A stretch of 64,000 nt of DNA from Planococcus sp. CPCC 101016 (GTDB taxonomy: Bacteria > Bacillota > Bacilli > Bacillales_A > Planococcaceae), in the NCBI RefSeq assembly GCF_007859295.1, contig NZ_VOHB01000003.1:310001-374000 (forward strand), written 5' to 3'. A model generated the notes under the pieces. The model made no database searches. It saw only the letters and a program-made list of their open reading frames with translations, and was not told the DNA's origin. A program made the translations under genes and the position numbers. Shown here piece after piece: positions 34,013 through 42,862 of the stretch. Position 1 is the first letter of the stretch, and every line of letters starts with the position of its first letter.

Positions 34013-35839
34013 TTAGACAGCGACTTTCGCTGAAAACTGGCTATGGTATAAGTCGGCGTAGAAACCGTCTTTGTCAAGCAGCTCTTGATGTGTGCCTTGC
34101 TCGATAACTTTCCCTTGGTCCATAACCAAAATCAGGTCGGCGTCTTTGATCGTCGACAGGCGATGCGCGATGACAAAGCTGGTGCGTCCTTCCATCAACT
34201 GGTTCATCGCCTGCTGGATAAAGATTTCTGTCCGTGTATCGACACTCGACGTTGCTTCATCCAAAATCATAATCGGCGGATCGGCGAGAATCGCCCGGGC
34301 AATGGTCAATAATTGCTTCTGTCCCTGTGAAATATTCGATACTTCCTGGTTCAGAATGGTATCGTAGCCGTCCGGCAAGGTTCGGATGAAATGATCGGCG
34401 TGCGCCGCTTCGGCCGCAGCGAGGATTTCCTCTTCACTGGCACCGGTTTTTCCGTAGGCGATGTTGTCGCGGATCGTGCCGTTGAACAGCCACGTGTCCT
34501 GCAGCACCATGCCGAAGTTCTGGCGCAGCTCGTTTCTCGACATCTCCCGCGAATCAAAGCCGTCAACCGTAATGCGGCCGCCATTTAATTCATAGAAGCG
34601 CATCAATAAATTAATTAAAGTGGTTTTGCCGGCACCGGTCGGCCCGACAATCGCGACCGTCTGCCCCGGCAGGACGTCGATATTCATTTTTTCGATCAAT
34701 AAATTGTCTCCGTAGCCGAAGTCGACGTCTTCAAAAGCGACGGCGCCTTTCGCGCGTGCCAACACAGAAGTGGTCACTTCTTTGACTTCCTCCTGTTCGT
34801 CCAGCAATTCAAAGACCCGTTCAGCGGCCGCAACCGTCGACTGGATGATGTTGGCGATGTTGGCCGTCTGGGTGATCGGCTGTGTAAACTGTTTGGAATA
34901 AGTGATGAATGCCTGGATGTCGCCGATGGAAATGGCGCGCTGTGTCACCAGGATACCGCCAACGATGCTGATCAGCACATAGCTCAAGTTGCCGATCAAG
35001 GCCATCATCGGCATGATGATTCCTGAGATAAACTGTGCTTTGCGCCCTGCATCGTACAGTTCATCATTGACGGCGTCGAATTGTTCGTTGGACTTCGCTT
35101 CATGGCCGAATGCTTTGACGACCTGGTGGCCTGTGTACATTTCTTCCACATGGCCATTCAGGCGCCCCAGATTTTTTTGCTGGCTGCTGAAGTATTTCTG
35201 AGATTTTTTCAGAATCGGTCCGATGACGAACAGGGACAGCGGCAAAGAGACCACTGCAATCAAGGTCAGCAGAGGACTGATCGTCAACATCATTACGAGA
35301 ATCCCGACAATCGTGACAATCGAGGTAATGAATTGCGTCAAACTTTGTTGCAGCGTGCTGCCGATCGTATCGATGTCATTGGTCATCCGGCTTAAAGTTT
35401 CGCCGTTTGCCCGGCCATCAAAATACTTCAATGGCAGTTTTTCCAGCTTTTTATTGACGTCTTGGCGCAGATCATAGACTGTATCCTGCGCTACCGTTGA
35501 CATCATGTACTGCTGGATGTAACTGAACAAACTGCTGAATAGATACAGTCCGGCAAGAATGGCGAGAATCTGGCCGATGACACCAAAGTCGATGCCGCCG
35601 CCCGGCACTCCCTGCAATTGTCCGTAGGCGCCTTCGAACAGTTCAGTGATCGCCATTCCCATAATTTTTGGCCCGACGATGGCAAACACCGTGCTGAGGA
35701 TTGCCACCAGGAAGACCGCAGCCAATTTTTTGCGGCGTGGTTTTAAATAAGAAACGAGGCGGCGAAATGTCCCTTTGAAATCTTTTGCTTTTTCTGCCGG
35801 CATATTCGCTCCGCCGTGAGGAGGTCCCATTCTGCTCAT
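34013..35839 (-). CDS. heterodimeric ABC exporter subunit with a consensus Walker B
   Basis: This 608-residue half-transporter has a type IV exporter membrane domain (six segments, about 30-340) and an ATPase domain (about 365-600). The NBD has Walker A 'GPTGAGKTT', a non-standard signature 'SNISQGQKQ', Walker B 'MILDEATSSVD' with the catalytic Glu, and 'IAHRLS' with the switch His. The partner encoded upstream has the opposite pattern (good signature, missing Glu and His), so the pair should form one active and one degenerate site, as in BmrCD/LmrCD/TM287-288. ATGA overlap with the partner. Confidence 0.93.
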   Translation of the reverse strand: MSRMGPPHGGANMPAEKAKDFKGTFRRLVSYLKPRRKKLAAVFLVAILSTVFAIVGPKIMGMAITELFEGAYGQLQGVPGGGIDFGVIGQILAILAGLYLFSSLFSYIQQYMMSTVAQDTVYDLRQDVNKKLEKLPLKYFDGRANGETLSRMTNDIDTIGSTLQQSLTQFITSIVTIVGILVMMLTISPLLTLIAVVSLPLSLFVIGPILKKSQKYFSSQQKNLGRLNGHVEEMYTGHQVVKAFGHEAKSNEQFDAVNDELYDAGRKAQFISGIIMPMMALIGNLSYVLISIVGGILVTQRAISIGDIQAFITYSKQFTQPITQTANIANIIQSTVAAAERVFELLDEQEEVKEVTTSVLARAKGAVAFEDVDFGYGDNLLIEKMNIDVLPGQTVAIVGPTGAGKTTLINLLMRFYELNGGRITVDGFDSREMSRNELRQNFGMVLQDTWLFNGTIRDNIAYGKTGASEEEILAAAEAAHADHFIRTLPDGYDTILNQEVSNISQGQKQLLTIARAILADPPIMILDEATSSVDTRTEIFIQQAMNQLMEGRTSFVIAHRLSTIKDADLILVMDQGKVIEQGTHQELLDKDGFYADLYHSQFSAKVAV

Positions 35840-37560
35840 GCGATCTCCTCCTCTGACAGCTGGGATAAGGCGATTTCACGGTAGACTTCATTGGATTCAA
35901 GCAGTTCTTCATGCGTACCTATTCCTACCATTTCGCCTTTTTCCAACACGATAATGCGATCCGCGTCGACCACTGTACTGACGCGCTGCGCGACCAGCAG
36001 TACCGTAGCATTTTTTGTTTCGTCTTTCAGGGCTTTGCGCAGCTTGGCATCGGTTTTGAAATCGAGTGCCGAAAAGCTGTCGTCGAAAATATACAAATCC
36101 GGCTTGCGGATCAATGCACGGGCTATTGACAGGCGCTGCTTCTGCCCGCCGGATAAATTAGAGCCGCCCTGCTCAATTTCAGCCGCATAGCCGCCTTCGA
36201 TTTGATTGATAAACTCAGTGGCCTGCGCAATGTTTGCCGCATGGTCCATTTCCTGCTGATTGGCGTCCTGTTTGCCAAAGCGGATATTGTCCGCGATCGT
36301 CCCGGTGAACAGGATCGATTTCTGCGGCACAAAGCCGATTTTCGACCGGATTTCCTGCTGCGAAGCCTCACGGATATCCACACCGTTCACGCGGATCGTT
36401 CCACTCTTGACGTCGTAGAACCGCGGTACCAGGTTGACGAGCGTCGACTTGCCGGAACCGGTCCCGCCGATCAATGCCGTAATTTCACCCGGCTTCGCAG
36501 TAAAGCTGATGTTCGACAGCGCCGGTTCTTCCGCGCCTGGATAATAGAAGGAAACATCTTCGAACTCGAGCGTCCCCCGTGCACGATCGGCTTTAGCAGT
36601 GCCATTGTCCCTGAAGGCCGGTTTCATTTCCAGCACTTCGTTGATGCGTCTCGCTGAAACCGCCGCACGCGGAACCATGACAAACATGAAAGAAGCCATG
36701 ACCAATGCAAACATGATCATCATGACGTATTGGATAAAAGCCATCAAATCACCAATCTGCATTGCTCCATTATTGATGCGGATGCCGCCGAACCAGATAA
36801 CAGCAACGACGGTCATATTCATAACCAGCATCATAACCGGCATCATGAAAGCCATGACTTTATTGACTTTGATGGAAACATCGGCCAATTCCCGGTTGGC
36901 TTTTTGAAGGCGCGCTTTTTCTTCCGTTTCACGGTTAAAAGCGCGGATGACGCGAATTCCCGTCAAGTTTTCCCGCACCACCAAATTTAAGCCGTCCAGC
37001 CGCTGCTGCACTTCCTGAAATAAAGGCATGCCGTATTTCAGGATCAATAGGATTGAAATAGCCAATACTGGCATGGCGCCGATGATGACCAACGACAATT
37101 GGGCATCTTTCGAAACCGCCATGATAATTCCGCCAACCAGCATGATTGGCGCGCTGATGACCATCCGCAGCATCATGATGACCACTTGCTGAACTTGTGT
37201 GATGTCATTCGTGGTGCGGGTGATTAGTGACGCGGTTCCGACTTCATCAAACTCCTGAAGCGAAAACTGGCCGACATGCTTGAACACTTTTTGCCGCAAG
37301 TCTCTACCCAGCCCCATCGCCGCTTTTGCCGAATAAAAACTGGCAAAAACTGCAGCAATAGCGCCAATGGCAGATACCAGCAGCATCCATCCGCCGATTT
37401 CCCAGATGTACGGAATGTCGCCTTTAATGACGCCATTGTCGATAATATCCGCCATCAAGGTAGGCAAGAACAGCTCTGCCATAGATTGGCCGAAGACCAA
37501 TGCAACTACCGCCAGCACAATCCATTTATAAGGGCTTAAGTTTTTGAGGATCTTGATCAT
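35836..37560 (-). CDS. heterodimeric ABC exporter subunit with a degenerate catalytic site
   Basis: This 574-residue half-transporter has six membrane segments (about 15-310) and an NBD with Walker A 'GGTGSGKST' and a perfect 'LSGGQKQR' signature. Walker B is 'LYIFDDSFSALD', where Asp replaces the catalytic Glu, and the H-loop is 'VAQRVS', where Gln replaces His. These are the marks of the non-hydrolysing site partner. It is co-translated (ATGA overlaps) between the MarR gene and the second subunit. The likely role is multidrug or lipid export. Confidence 0.93.
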   Translation of the reverse strand: MIKILKNLSPYKWIVLAVVALVFGQSMAELFLPTLMADIIDNGVIKGDIPYIWEIGGWMLLVSAIGAIAAVFASFYSAKAAMGLGRDLRQKVFKHVGQFSLQEFDEVGTASLITRTTNDITQVQQVVIMMLRMVISAPIMLVGGIIMAVSKDAQLSLVIIGAMPVLAISILLILKYGMPLFQEVQQRLDGLNLVVRENLTGIRVIRAFNRETEEKARLQKANRELADVSIKVNKVMAFMMPVMMLVMNMTVVAVIWFGGIRINNGAMQIGDLMAFIQYVMMIMFALVMASFMFVMVPRAAVSARRINEVLEMKPAFRDNGTAKADRARGTLEFEDVSFYYPGAEEPALSNISFTAKPGEITALIGGTGSGKSTLVNLVPRFYDVKSGTIRVNGVDIREASQQEIRSKIGFVPQKSILFTGTIADNIRFGKQDANQQEMDHAANIAQATEFINQIEGGYAAEIEQGGSNLSGGQKQRLSIARALIRKPDLYIFDDSFSALDFKTDAKLRKALKDETKNATVLLVAQRVSTVVDADRIIVLEKGEMVGIGTHEELLESNEVYREIALSQLSEEEIA

Positions 37561-38045
37561 TTCGCTGCCCCCTCTAATTCCACTTCCGCTAAATAAGTGG
37601 AAATTTTTTGATGTGCTTGGAGCAGGACTTCCACTTGCTCGTTCGTAAACTGTTCACTGGCTGCTTTAAACACCTGATGCAACCCGTCTTCCTGAAGATG
37701 GAGTTCCTCCACCAAAGCCTTGCCTTTTTCGCTGAGCGACAACAGGGTTTCCCGGCGATTGTCTTCTACTTGCTGACGATCCAGGTAACCTTCTTTAACG
37801 AGGCCATCCACTGCCTGGCTTAACGTACTTTTCGGTAAAAAAGACTTTTCACCGACCGTTTTCTGTGTCATTTCATGGCAGTTAAGGATCGTCATCAGAA
37901 TCGAGTATTGCGGGATGGACAGCCCTTTTTCAGAAGCCGACTTTTGAATAAAACGCACCATATTCTTCTGTACTTGGGCGAATGACAGCATCAGTTGCAT
38001 CGAAGCGTCCATTTCGGTATTGCCATTTTTCATCTGCTTCACCAT
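37557..38045 (-). CDS. MarR-family transcriptional regulator
   Basis: About 162 residues with a winged-helix MarR fold: 'LSIPQYSILMTILNCHEMTQKTVGEKSFLPKSTLSQAVDGLVKEGYLDRQQVEDNRRETLLSLSEKGKAL' contains the recognition helix and the D-x-R wing. It is the first gene of the operon with the two ABC subunits (ATGA overlap with the next). A GTTCCA-AA-TGGAAC dyad lies upstream, so autoregulation with drug-dependent derepression is the likely scheme. The exact start among the three near ATG/GTG codons (38045, 38042, 38033) is unsure. Confidence 0.9.
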   Translation of the reverse strand: MVKQMKNGNTEMDASMQLMLSFAQVQKNMVRFIQKSASEKGLSIPQYSILMTILNCHEMTQKTVGEKSFLPKSTLSQAVDGLVKEGYLDRQQVEDNRRETLLSLSEKGKALVEELHLQEDGLHQVFKAASEQFTNEQVEVLLQAHQKISTYLAEVELEGAAK

Positions 38046-38061
38046 CTTTCATTTTCGAACC

Positions 38062-38075
38062 GTTCCAAATGGAAC
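38062..38075. promoter_or_regulatory. candidate MarR operator
   Basis: GTTCCA-AA-TGGAAC is an inverted repeat 17 bp upstream of the MarR start and about 20 bp downstream of the predicted -10 box, a position suited to repression. Confidence 0.55.
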
Positions 38076-38093
38076 AATCATTGCGATGCCTTT

Positions 38094-38122
38094 AAGCTAC
38101 ACCTATTGCTTCCATTCGTCAA
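38094..38122 (-). promoter_or_regulatory. probable promoter of the marR-ABC operon
   Basis: On the minus strand TTGACG (38117-38122) and TAGCTT (38094-38099) are 17 bp apart, just upstream of the candidate operator. Confidence 0.45.
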
Positions 38123-38149
38123 CTTTGAAGTACTGGCTTTCTTTAGGCA

Positions 38150-38187
38150 ATAAAAAACATCTCCTGCCAGTAGGTTGGCGGAGATGC
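38150..38187 (-). terminator. terminator of the sigma-region-2-like gene
   Basis: CATCTCC (38158-38164) pairs with GGAGATG (38180-38186), with inner GCCA/TGGC, and an A run on the plus strand supplies the U tract. Confidence 0.75.
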
Positions 38188-38195
38188 AGCTTGAT

Positions 38196-38462
38196 TCAAG
38201 AGCATTTTTTTGTCGTTTTGGCATTATGGGACCGGCAGCAGTCGATCAGCAGCGCCAGTAGCTTGCGATTTTGCATGAACTGCTGCGGCTGTGTCCAGAC
38301 AGTATGGAACACATGGGTGACAAGCTGCTCACAGACGGATTGATCTGAATCGGCTTGATGCGCAATATTCCAAATGATCCGGTGGTAGCGGTCGTACAAA
38401 TCGGACAGCGCCTGTTCTTCCCGGTTCAAAATTCTTGTCATCAATTTCTCGTCTATGGTCAA
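38196..38462 (-). CDS. stand-alone sigma-70 region-2-like protein
   Basis: About 88 residues from a TTG start with AGGAGGGGG upstream. 'ILNREEQALSDLYDRYHRIIWNIAHQ' and 'EQLVTHVFHTVWTQPQQFMQNRKLLALLIDCCRSH' follow the pattern of ECF sigma region 2 (core-binding and -10 recognition helices). The protein stops there, with no region 4. It could be a truncated ECF factor or a functional stand-alone region 2, as RsoA is in the B. subtilis SigO-RsoA system; no region-4 partner is in the window. It has its own RBS and terminator, so it is not an obvious wreck. Confidence 0.6.
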   Translation of the reverse strand: MTIDEKLMTRILNREEQALSDLYDRYHRIIWNIAHQADSDQSVCEQLVTHVFHTVWTQPQQFMQNRKLLALLIDCCRSHNAKTTKKCS

Positions 38463-38547
38463 TTTGTCACCCCCTCCTCTGCAATTGCCTTTAGTCAATC
38501 GTCCTAAACCTAATTATCTCGAAATAAAAGCATTTAATTAAAATAAA

Positions 38548-38595
38548 TAAAAAAACACCAGGAAAATCCAACTTTCGCGGAACTTTCTGGTGCTA
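38548..38595 (-). terminator. terminator of the TIGR01777 gene
   Basis: CACCAG (38556-38561) pairs with CTGGTG (38587-38592), with a run of A before it on the plus strand and a partly paired interior. Confidence 0.65.
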
Positions 38596-38609
38596 ATGAT
38601 CTATTAGTT

Positions 38610-39497
38610 TTATTGATGAAGAATATTTTCAAGTGCTTTGTCGAGTGTGGGGTAGGCGAATTTGAATCCAGCCTGCTGGAGCCTCTCCGGTAAAATCCAA
38701 CGGCTTTTCAAAATCAATTCTGGTTCTGTTCCAATGACGACTGCCCCCATATTCAACATCCATTTTGTTGCAGGAAGACCTAATTTGCGGTTCATTGCAA
38801 GACGCATTTGTTTCATTAATTCACGATTGGTGACTGGTTCAGGCGACGTGGTGTTGATGACGCCGCTGATATTGTCATGGTCGCGTATGAACAAGATGAT
38901 GCGGTACACGTCCTCTAAATGAATCCAACTGAACATCTGCTTGCCGTTGCCCTGCTTGCCGCCGAGCCCGAAGCGCACCATGTTTTCATAAGGGGGCATA
39001 ACACCTCCATCTTTTCCAAGAACAATCGACAGACGCAGCGCCGCTTGCCGTGTCTTAGGCAAGTTAAACGTGAAAAAGGCTTGTTCCCATGCCTTCCCAA
39101 CTTCTACCGAAAAACCGCTGCCAAATTCCCCGTTCGCTTCCGTCATTGGCCGATCTTCCGCATGGCGGTAAATTGTCGAGGTGCTGGAGTTAATCCACAG
39201 CGGCGGTGGGTTATCACAGGAAAGAATTGCTGTTCCGAGCGCTTCTGTCGTCTCCATCCGTGAATCAAAAATCTCCCGCTTGTTCGCTTCGGTATACCGG
39301 CAATTCACCGATTTCCCTGCCAAGTTGACTACCATCTCAGCGCCTTCCAAGGCTTTGACGATTCCTGTATGATTGGTCCAATTCAAATGACCAGACTGCC
39401 GCGAAATGATAATGACCCGGTACCCCTGGTCTGTAAATTTCTGTTCCAGATACTGCCCGACAAACCCTGTGCCTCCAGCCAATACGATCTTTTTCAT
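38610..39497 (-). CDS. TIGR01777 family NAD(P)-dependent epimerase/SDR protein
   Basis: This 295-residue extended short-chain dehydrogenase-like protein begins MKKIVLAGGTGFVGQYLEQKF (dinucleotide fold, GGTGFVG), followed by 'VNLAGKSVNCRYTEANKREI', 'RLSIVLGKDGG' and 'FSWIHLEDVYR' and a C-terminal DUF1731 region ('GFKFAYPTLDKAL'). This is the YfhF/YfcH family. The catalytic role is not established for the family. It is a single gene with RBS AGGTGATGAG close to the start. Confidence 0.9.
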   Translation of the reverse strand: MKKIVLAGGTGFVGQYLEQKFTDQGYRVIIISRQSGHLNWTNHTGIVKALEGAEMVVNLAGKSVNCRYTEANKREIFDSRMETTEALGTAILSCDNPPPLWINSSTSTIYRHAEDRPMTEANGEFGSGFSVEVGKAWEQAFFTFNLPKTRQAALRLSIVLGKDGGVMPPYENMVRFGLGGKQGNGKQMFSWIHLEDVYRIILFIRDHDNISGVINTTSPEPVTNRELMKQMRLAMNRKLGLPATKWMLNMGAVVIGTEPELILKSRWILPERLQQAGFKFAYPTLDKALENILHQ

Positions 39498-39564
39498 CTC
39501 ATCACCTATTTTCTGTAAGTTGTTCTTCTGCTATTTGACGCTTTATCCACGTAAAAGATGCAGC

Positions 39565-40011
39565 TTAGCCAAATTCTTTTTGGTGCTTCTTTTTGCGCTT
39601 CAAGTAATCGTCGTCTTCCCGAATTTCATCCCAGCGTTTCTTGAAAATCGCCGCGGATTCCGCCTTCACCGGATCAATCTCCCGCTCTTTGATGCTGCCG
39701 TCTTCATTGTATTTGCGCCCGCCTTTGTAATTGGTGTAGCGCCGCGCACGTGTATAGCCCATTTGGATGAATTTGCGTGCCATGTCCATTCCGACAAAAT
39801 CATCCTGCTTGCGGTATTCCTCAAACATCTCTGAAATCTTATCGCATGACTCCTGCGCAATCTCCGGTGTCTTAAAGCGCCAATGCGGCAAAATCTCACT
39901 TTTATAAGGCTCGACCAGCAGTACTCCCTGCTCCCCTTTGCCGACCCGGTACAGCTCGGGATTTTTGCGCAGATCCAGGTTCTTATAATCCAAATCATAA
40001 TCAAATGCCAT
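39565..40011 (-). CDS. DUF4385 family protein
   Basis: This 148-residue soluble protein starts MAFDYDLDYKNLDLRKNPELYRVGKGEQGVL and contains 'HWRFKTPEIAQES' and 'GMDMARKFIQMGYTRARRYTNYKGGRKY', the hallmarks of DUF4385. The C-terminus is strongly basic and helical (RKKKHQKEFG). AAGGAG precedes the ATG. The function is unknown. Confidence 0.85.
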   Translation of the reverse strand: MAFDYDLDYKNLDLRKNPELYRVGKGEQGVLLVEPYKSEILPHWRFKTPEIAQESCDKISEMFEEYRKQDDFVGMDMARKFIQMGYTRARRYTNYKGGRKYNEDGSIKEREIDPVKAESAAIFKKRWDEIREDDDYLKRKKKHQKEFG

Positions 40012-40163
40012 GTAAATCGACTCCTTTGTGCGATGTGCTTTGTTAGAGTTATACCCTTCATTTGGATGGCTAAATCTTTAGGAAGTGACAGATTCATGTA
40101 AGTAAGCACGGCGTACAAATAGAATGCGGTCATTTCAGTTGAAAGCTTTAATATTTCAGGCAT

Positions 40164-40193
40164 AAAAAAACTGCCTGCGCTTACGCAGACAGC
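40164..40193 (-). terminator. terminator of the hydrolase gene
   Basis: CTG-C-CTGCG pairs with CGCAG-A-CAG (40171-40193) with a seven-A run before it on the plus strand. Confidence 0.82.
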
Positions 40194-40199
40194 TTCCCA

Positions 40200-40841
40200 T
40201 TAAAACTTTTTGATTCCAGCGATGATCTGTTTTAAAGCATCAATGGATTTGAGCGGATCGTTTTCGCAATCCAACCGGTGGTTGATATCCGGTAATAAGG
40301 TCGATTCCAAGTTCGGATTTTTCTTCAGCAATTCGTACGCACCTGGCGAGTAGTAGCGGTCTTTATCGCCGATGTAACATTGCGCCGGATTTTCGCTGTT
40401 GACCATCGTGTCGAGTACTTCTTGTTGGTTTAATAACGGTGTCACCCATATGGCTTTGGCCTCGCTGAATTCGGGGCGTTTTATTTCAGCTGCCATGGCG
40501 ATCGTCCCCAATGATTTGCCGACCAAGTAAAAATCCTGATAGTTTCGGCCTTTCAGTACTTCTTTGATGACCAGACGTACGTCGTGGACGATTGCCTCAT
40601 CCAATTCCTTCATGGTGAATTCATTATACGCTTTGTCCGTGTATCGATAATTAACTCGCAGGACATCGTAATGTTCATTCAAAAAAATCTCTTCTGCAAA
40701 ATGAAACAGCGGACTTTTCGCCGTGTATCCGGCCCCCGGCAAGAAGATAGCTAGTTTCTTTGTATAGTCTGCTGTCAGTACGACCGTATAAGGTACCTCG
40801 ATTCCTTTGTATCCTACGACTTTGTTGTCTATCGCTTTCAT
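40200..40841 (-). CDS. alpha/beta hydrolase
   Basis: About 213 residues with an alpha/beta hydrolase fold. The nucleophile elbow is 'VGKSLGTIAM' (G-x-S-x-G with Ser), the acid is likely in 'CYIGDKDRYYSPGAYELL', and the base His is in 'PDINHRLD'. The protein is small, with a minimal cap. ATG 40841 is preceded by AGGAG at 8 bp; a GTG three codons upstream has no RBS. The substrate is unknown. Confidence 0.85.
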   Translation of the reverse strand: MKAIDNKVVGYKGIEVPYTVVLTADYTKKLAIFLPGAGYTAKSPLFHFAEEIFLNEHYDVLRVNYRYTDKAYNEFTMKELDEAIVHDVRLVIKEVLKGRNYQDFYLVGKSLGTIAMAAEIKRPEFSEAKAIWVTPLLNQQEVLDTMVNSENPAQCYIGDKDRYYSPGAYELLKKNPNLESTLLPDINHRLDCENDPLKSIDALKQIIAGIKKF

Positions 40842-40955
40842 AAATCCCACTCCTGTCTCTCTCTAGTATAGAGAATATTCCATAAGTTTACTAAATATTT
40901 TCTTAATTAGCTATGATACAATCGATTTACCATTATTTCGCTGGGAGGTTGACGA

Positions 40956-41516
40956 ATGAATACCGAAAAAGAAAAGATGCTGGCTGGTGAAATGTACGAT
41001 TCGCAGGATTCCGAGCTTCGCCAAAACCGAATGAATGCCCGTCGTCTCACCCGTTTATTCAATGAAACGACTGAAATGGATGGCCAGGATCGAGCCGATC
41101 TGCTAAAAAAACTTTTCGGCTCAACCGGTGAACTCATCTACGTCGAACCGACCATCCGCTGCGATTACGGCTTCAATGTTCATGTCGGTGAAAACTTCTA
41201 TGCCAATTTCGATTGTGTATTTTTGGACGTCTGCGAAATCCGGATCGGCGACAATTGCCTGATGGCCCCAGGCGTCCATATCTATACGGCCACCCACCCG
41301 CTTAATCCGGAAGCACGCAATTCCGGAAAAGAATTCGGCAAGCCCGTCACCATCGGCAATAATGTTTGGATTGGCGGGCGCGCTGTTATTAATCCCGGCA
41401 TCACAATCGGTGACAATGCCGTCATTGCGTCCGGCGCCATCGTCACAAAAGACGTACCACCAAATACCATAGTGGGCGGCAACCCGGCGAAAGCCATCGG
41501 CCATATCGCGGAATAA
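40956..41516 (+). CDS. maa: maltose/galactoside O-acetyltransferase
   Basis: This 186-residue protein has an N-terminal Mac domain ([21 protein letters not shown]) and a left-handed beta-helix of hexapeptide repeats. '[22 protein letters not shown]' contains the catalytic His, and '[31 protein letters not shown]' is the acetyl-CoA side. It transfers acetyl from acetyl-CoA to sugar hydroxyls. It is a single gene; its stop codon is in the stem of its terminator. Confidence 0.92.
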   Translation: MNTEKEKMLAGEMYDSQDSELRQNRMNARRLTRLFNETTEMDGQDRADLLKKLFGSTGELIYVEPTIRCDYGFNVHVGENFYANFDCVFLDVCEIRIGDNCLMAPGVHIYTATHPLNPEARNSGKEFGKPVTIGNNVWIGGRAVINPGITIGDNAVIASGAIVTKDVPPNTIVGGNPAKAIGHIAE

Positions 41517-41548
41517 AAAGCAATGCGCTCCGGCATATTGCTTTTTTC
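41513..41548 (+). terminator. terminator of the acetyltransferase gene
   Basis: AAAAAGCAAT (41515-41524) pairs with ATTGCTTTTT (41537-41546). The TAA stop overlaps its left edge. The region 41549-41805 is AT-rich and I see no gene in it. Confidence 0.8.
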
Positions 41549-41808
41549 TTCCGGGCAAAAATATCGCAAGCATTTTATGGCTTCCATCACATTGAATAAA
41601 GTGATAAGAATAATTAAACCTATGTATTCCGAACACTTCCACTTACTTATTTTACTTACTAGCCTCTTCCAATCATTATACAAAAAATCCCATGGAATAA
41701 GGAAGTTTTTTATGTAAATTTTGTATATTTATTCACCAGTTCCAACTTCCTGTATTCTTACTTTCTTCGAGACTTCGAGCTTGATCAGAAAGCCTAGGCA
41801 ATTTAGAT

Positions 41809-41848
41809 AGAAAAATCCCGCAAGCGCCAAATGCCGCTTACGGGATTC
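41809..41848 (-). terminator. terminator of the MHS transporter/OCD operon
   Basis: ATCCCG-C-AAGCG (41815-41826) pairs with CGCTT-A-CGGGAT (41835-41846), with an A run before it on the plus strand. Confidence 0.88.
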
Positions 41849-41851
41849 TTG

Positions 41852-42835
41852 TTATAGTTCCACGTGCATCCCCGCTCCACTCGCCTCAACTTTGCTGTAG
41901 ACGCCTTTGGCGACAGCCAAATCAAAATAGGCGGCACCGACGCATTTGAAGAAAGTGATTTCAGATTCTGACTCGCGTCCGGCAATATCCCCAACAACCA
42001 ATTGGCCAAGTTCGGCGTGCAGCTGATCGAAAGACCAAGCGCCGATTGCAGAGCTGTGGATCAGCTCCCCCGCTTCTTCTTTAACGCCGGCAATGTCATC
42101 CGCCACAATTTTGTCAGCACGCAGAATAGTGGTTTCGTCCATCTCGCGCATGCTTGGCAAATAAGAACCGACGCCATTGATGTGCGTCCCTGGCTTTAAA
42201 TCTTCTCCGTTAAATACAGGATCTTTCGACCGTGTCGCACAGCAGATGATATCCGCTTGTTGGACAGCTGATGAGACGATAGTTTCGACTGTATATGGGA
42301 TTTCGACACCAAACGCAGCGAGTTTTTCGCCGAAGCGCTGCGCTTTTTCAGATGTCCTGTTGACCAGGATGATTTTCTCTATCGCCCGAACCGCGAGTAC
42401 CCCAAGTACTTGTTCGAACGCCATAGCCCCTGTGCCAATAACAGTCAGCACACGGCTCTCCTTGCGCGCCAGCAGATCTGTAGCGATGCCGCTAAGCGCA
42501 CCCGTACGCAGACGAGTCAAATACGATGCAGTCATCATCGCTACATGTTCGCCGTTGTCTCCGTCGGATAACAAGATGACGCCTTGGGTAGTCGACTTTC
42601 CCTGTCTCGGATTTTCTGGAAAGATCGTGACAATCTTAACGCCAGAGATTTTATTCGCCATATCGGCGCTTGGCATATAAAGTGCCGAAGCCTGCCGTTC
42701 CGGGAAATCAAGTACGGTGCGATGCGGGCTGTTGATCTGTCCCTGCAGCTTTGCCTTGAGCATTCCCGTTACGTCACGGATAGCGTCCGCCATATGATAT
42801 TGCTTTTGAATCTGCTGTTCGTTGATGATAAGCAT
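41852..42835 (-). CDS. ornithine cyclodeaminase/mu-crystallin family protein
   Basis: This 327-residue NAD(P)-binding enzyme has a dinucleotide fold 'VLTVIGTGAMAFEQVLGVLAVRAIEKIILVNRT' and 'GTHINGVGSYLPSMREMD'. The N-terminal segment 'YMPSADMANKISGVKIVTIFPENP' holds the substrate Arg/Lys positions. Members are ornithine cyclodeaminases, alanine dehydrogenases or cyclic ketimine reductases; sequence alone does not decide. It is 27 bp downstream of the transporter gene and probably acts on the transported compound (an amino or imino acid). Confidence 0.88.
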   Translation of the reverse strand: MLIINEQQIQKQYHMADAIRDVTGMLKAKLQGQINSPHRTVLDFPERQASALYMPSADMANKISGVKIVTIFPENPRQGKSTTQGVILLSDGDNGEHVAMMTASYLTRLRTGALSGIATDLLARKESRVLTVIGTGAMAFEQVLGVLAVRAIEKIILVNRTSEKAQRFGEKLAAFGVEIPYTVETIVSSAVQQADIICCATRSKDPVFNGEDLKPGTHINGVGSYLPSMREMDETTILRADKIVADDIAGVKEEAGELIHSSAIGAWSFDQLHAELGQLVVGDIAGRESESEITFFKCVGAAYFDLAVAKGVYSKVEASGAGMHVEL

Positions 42836-42862
42836 GTATAGCCTCCTAAGAAAATGAGCCGC

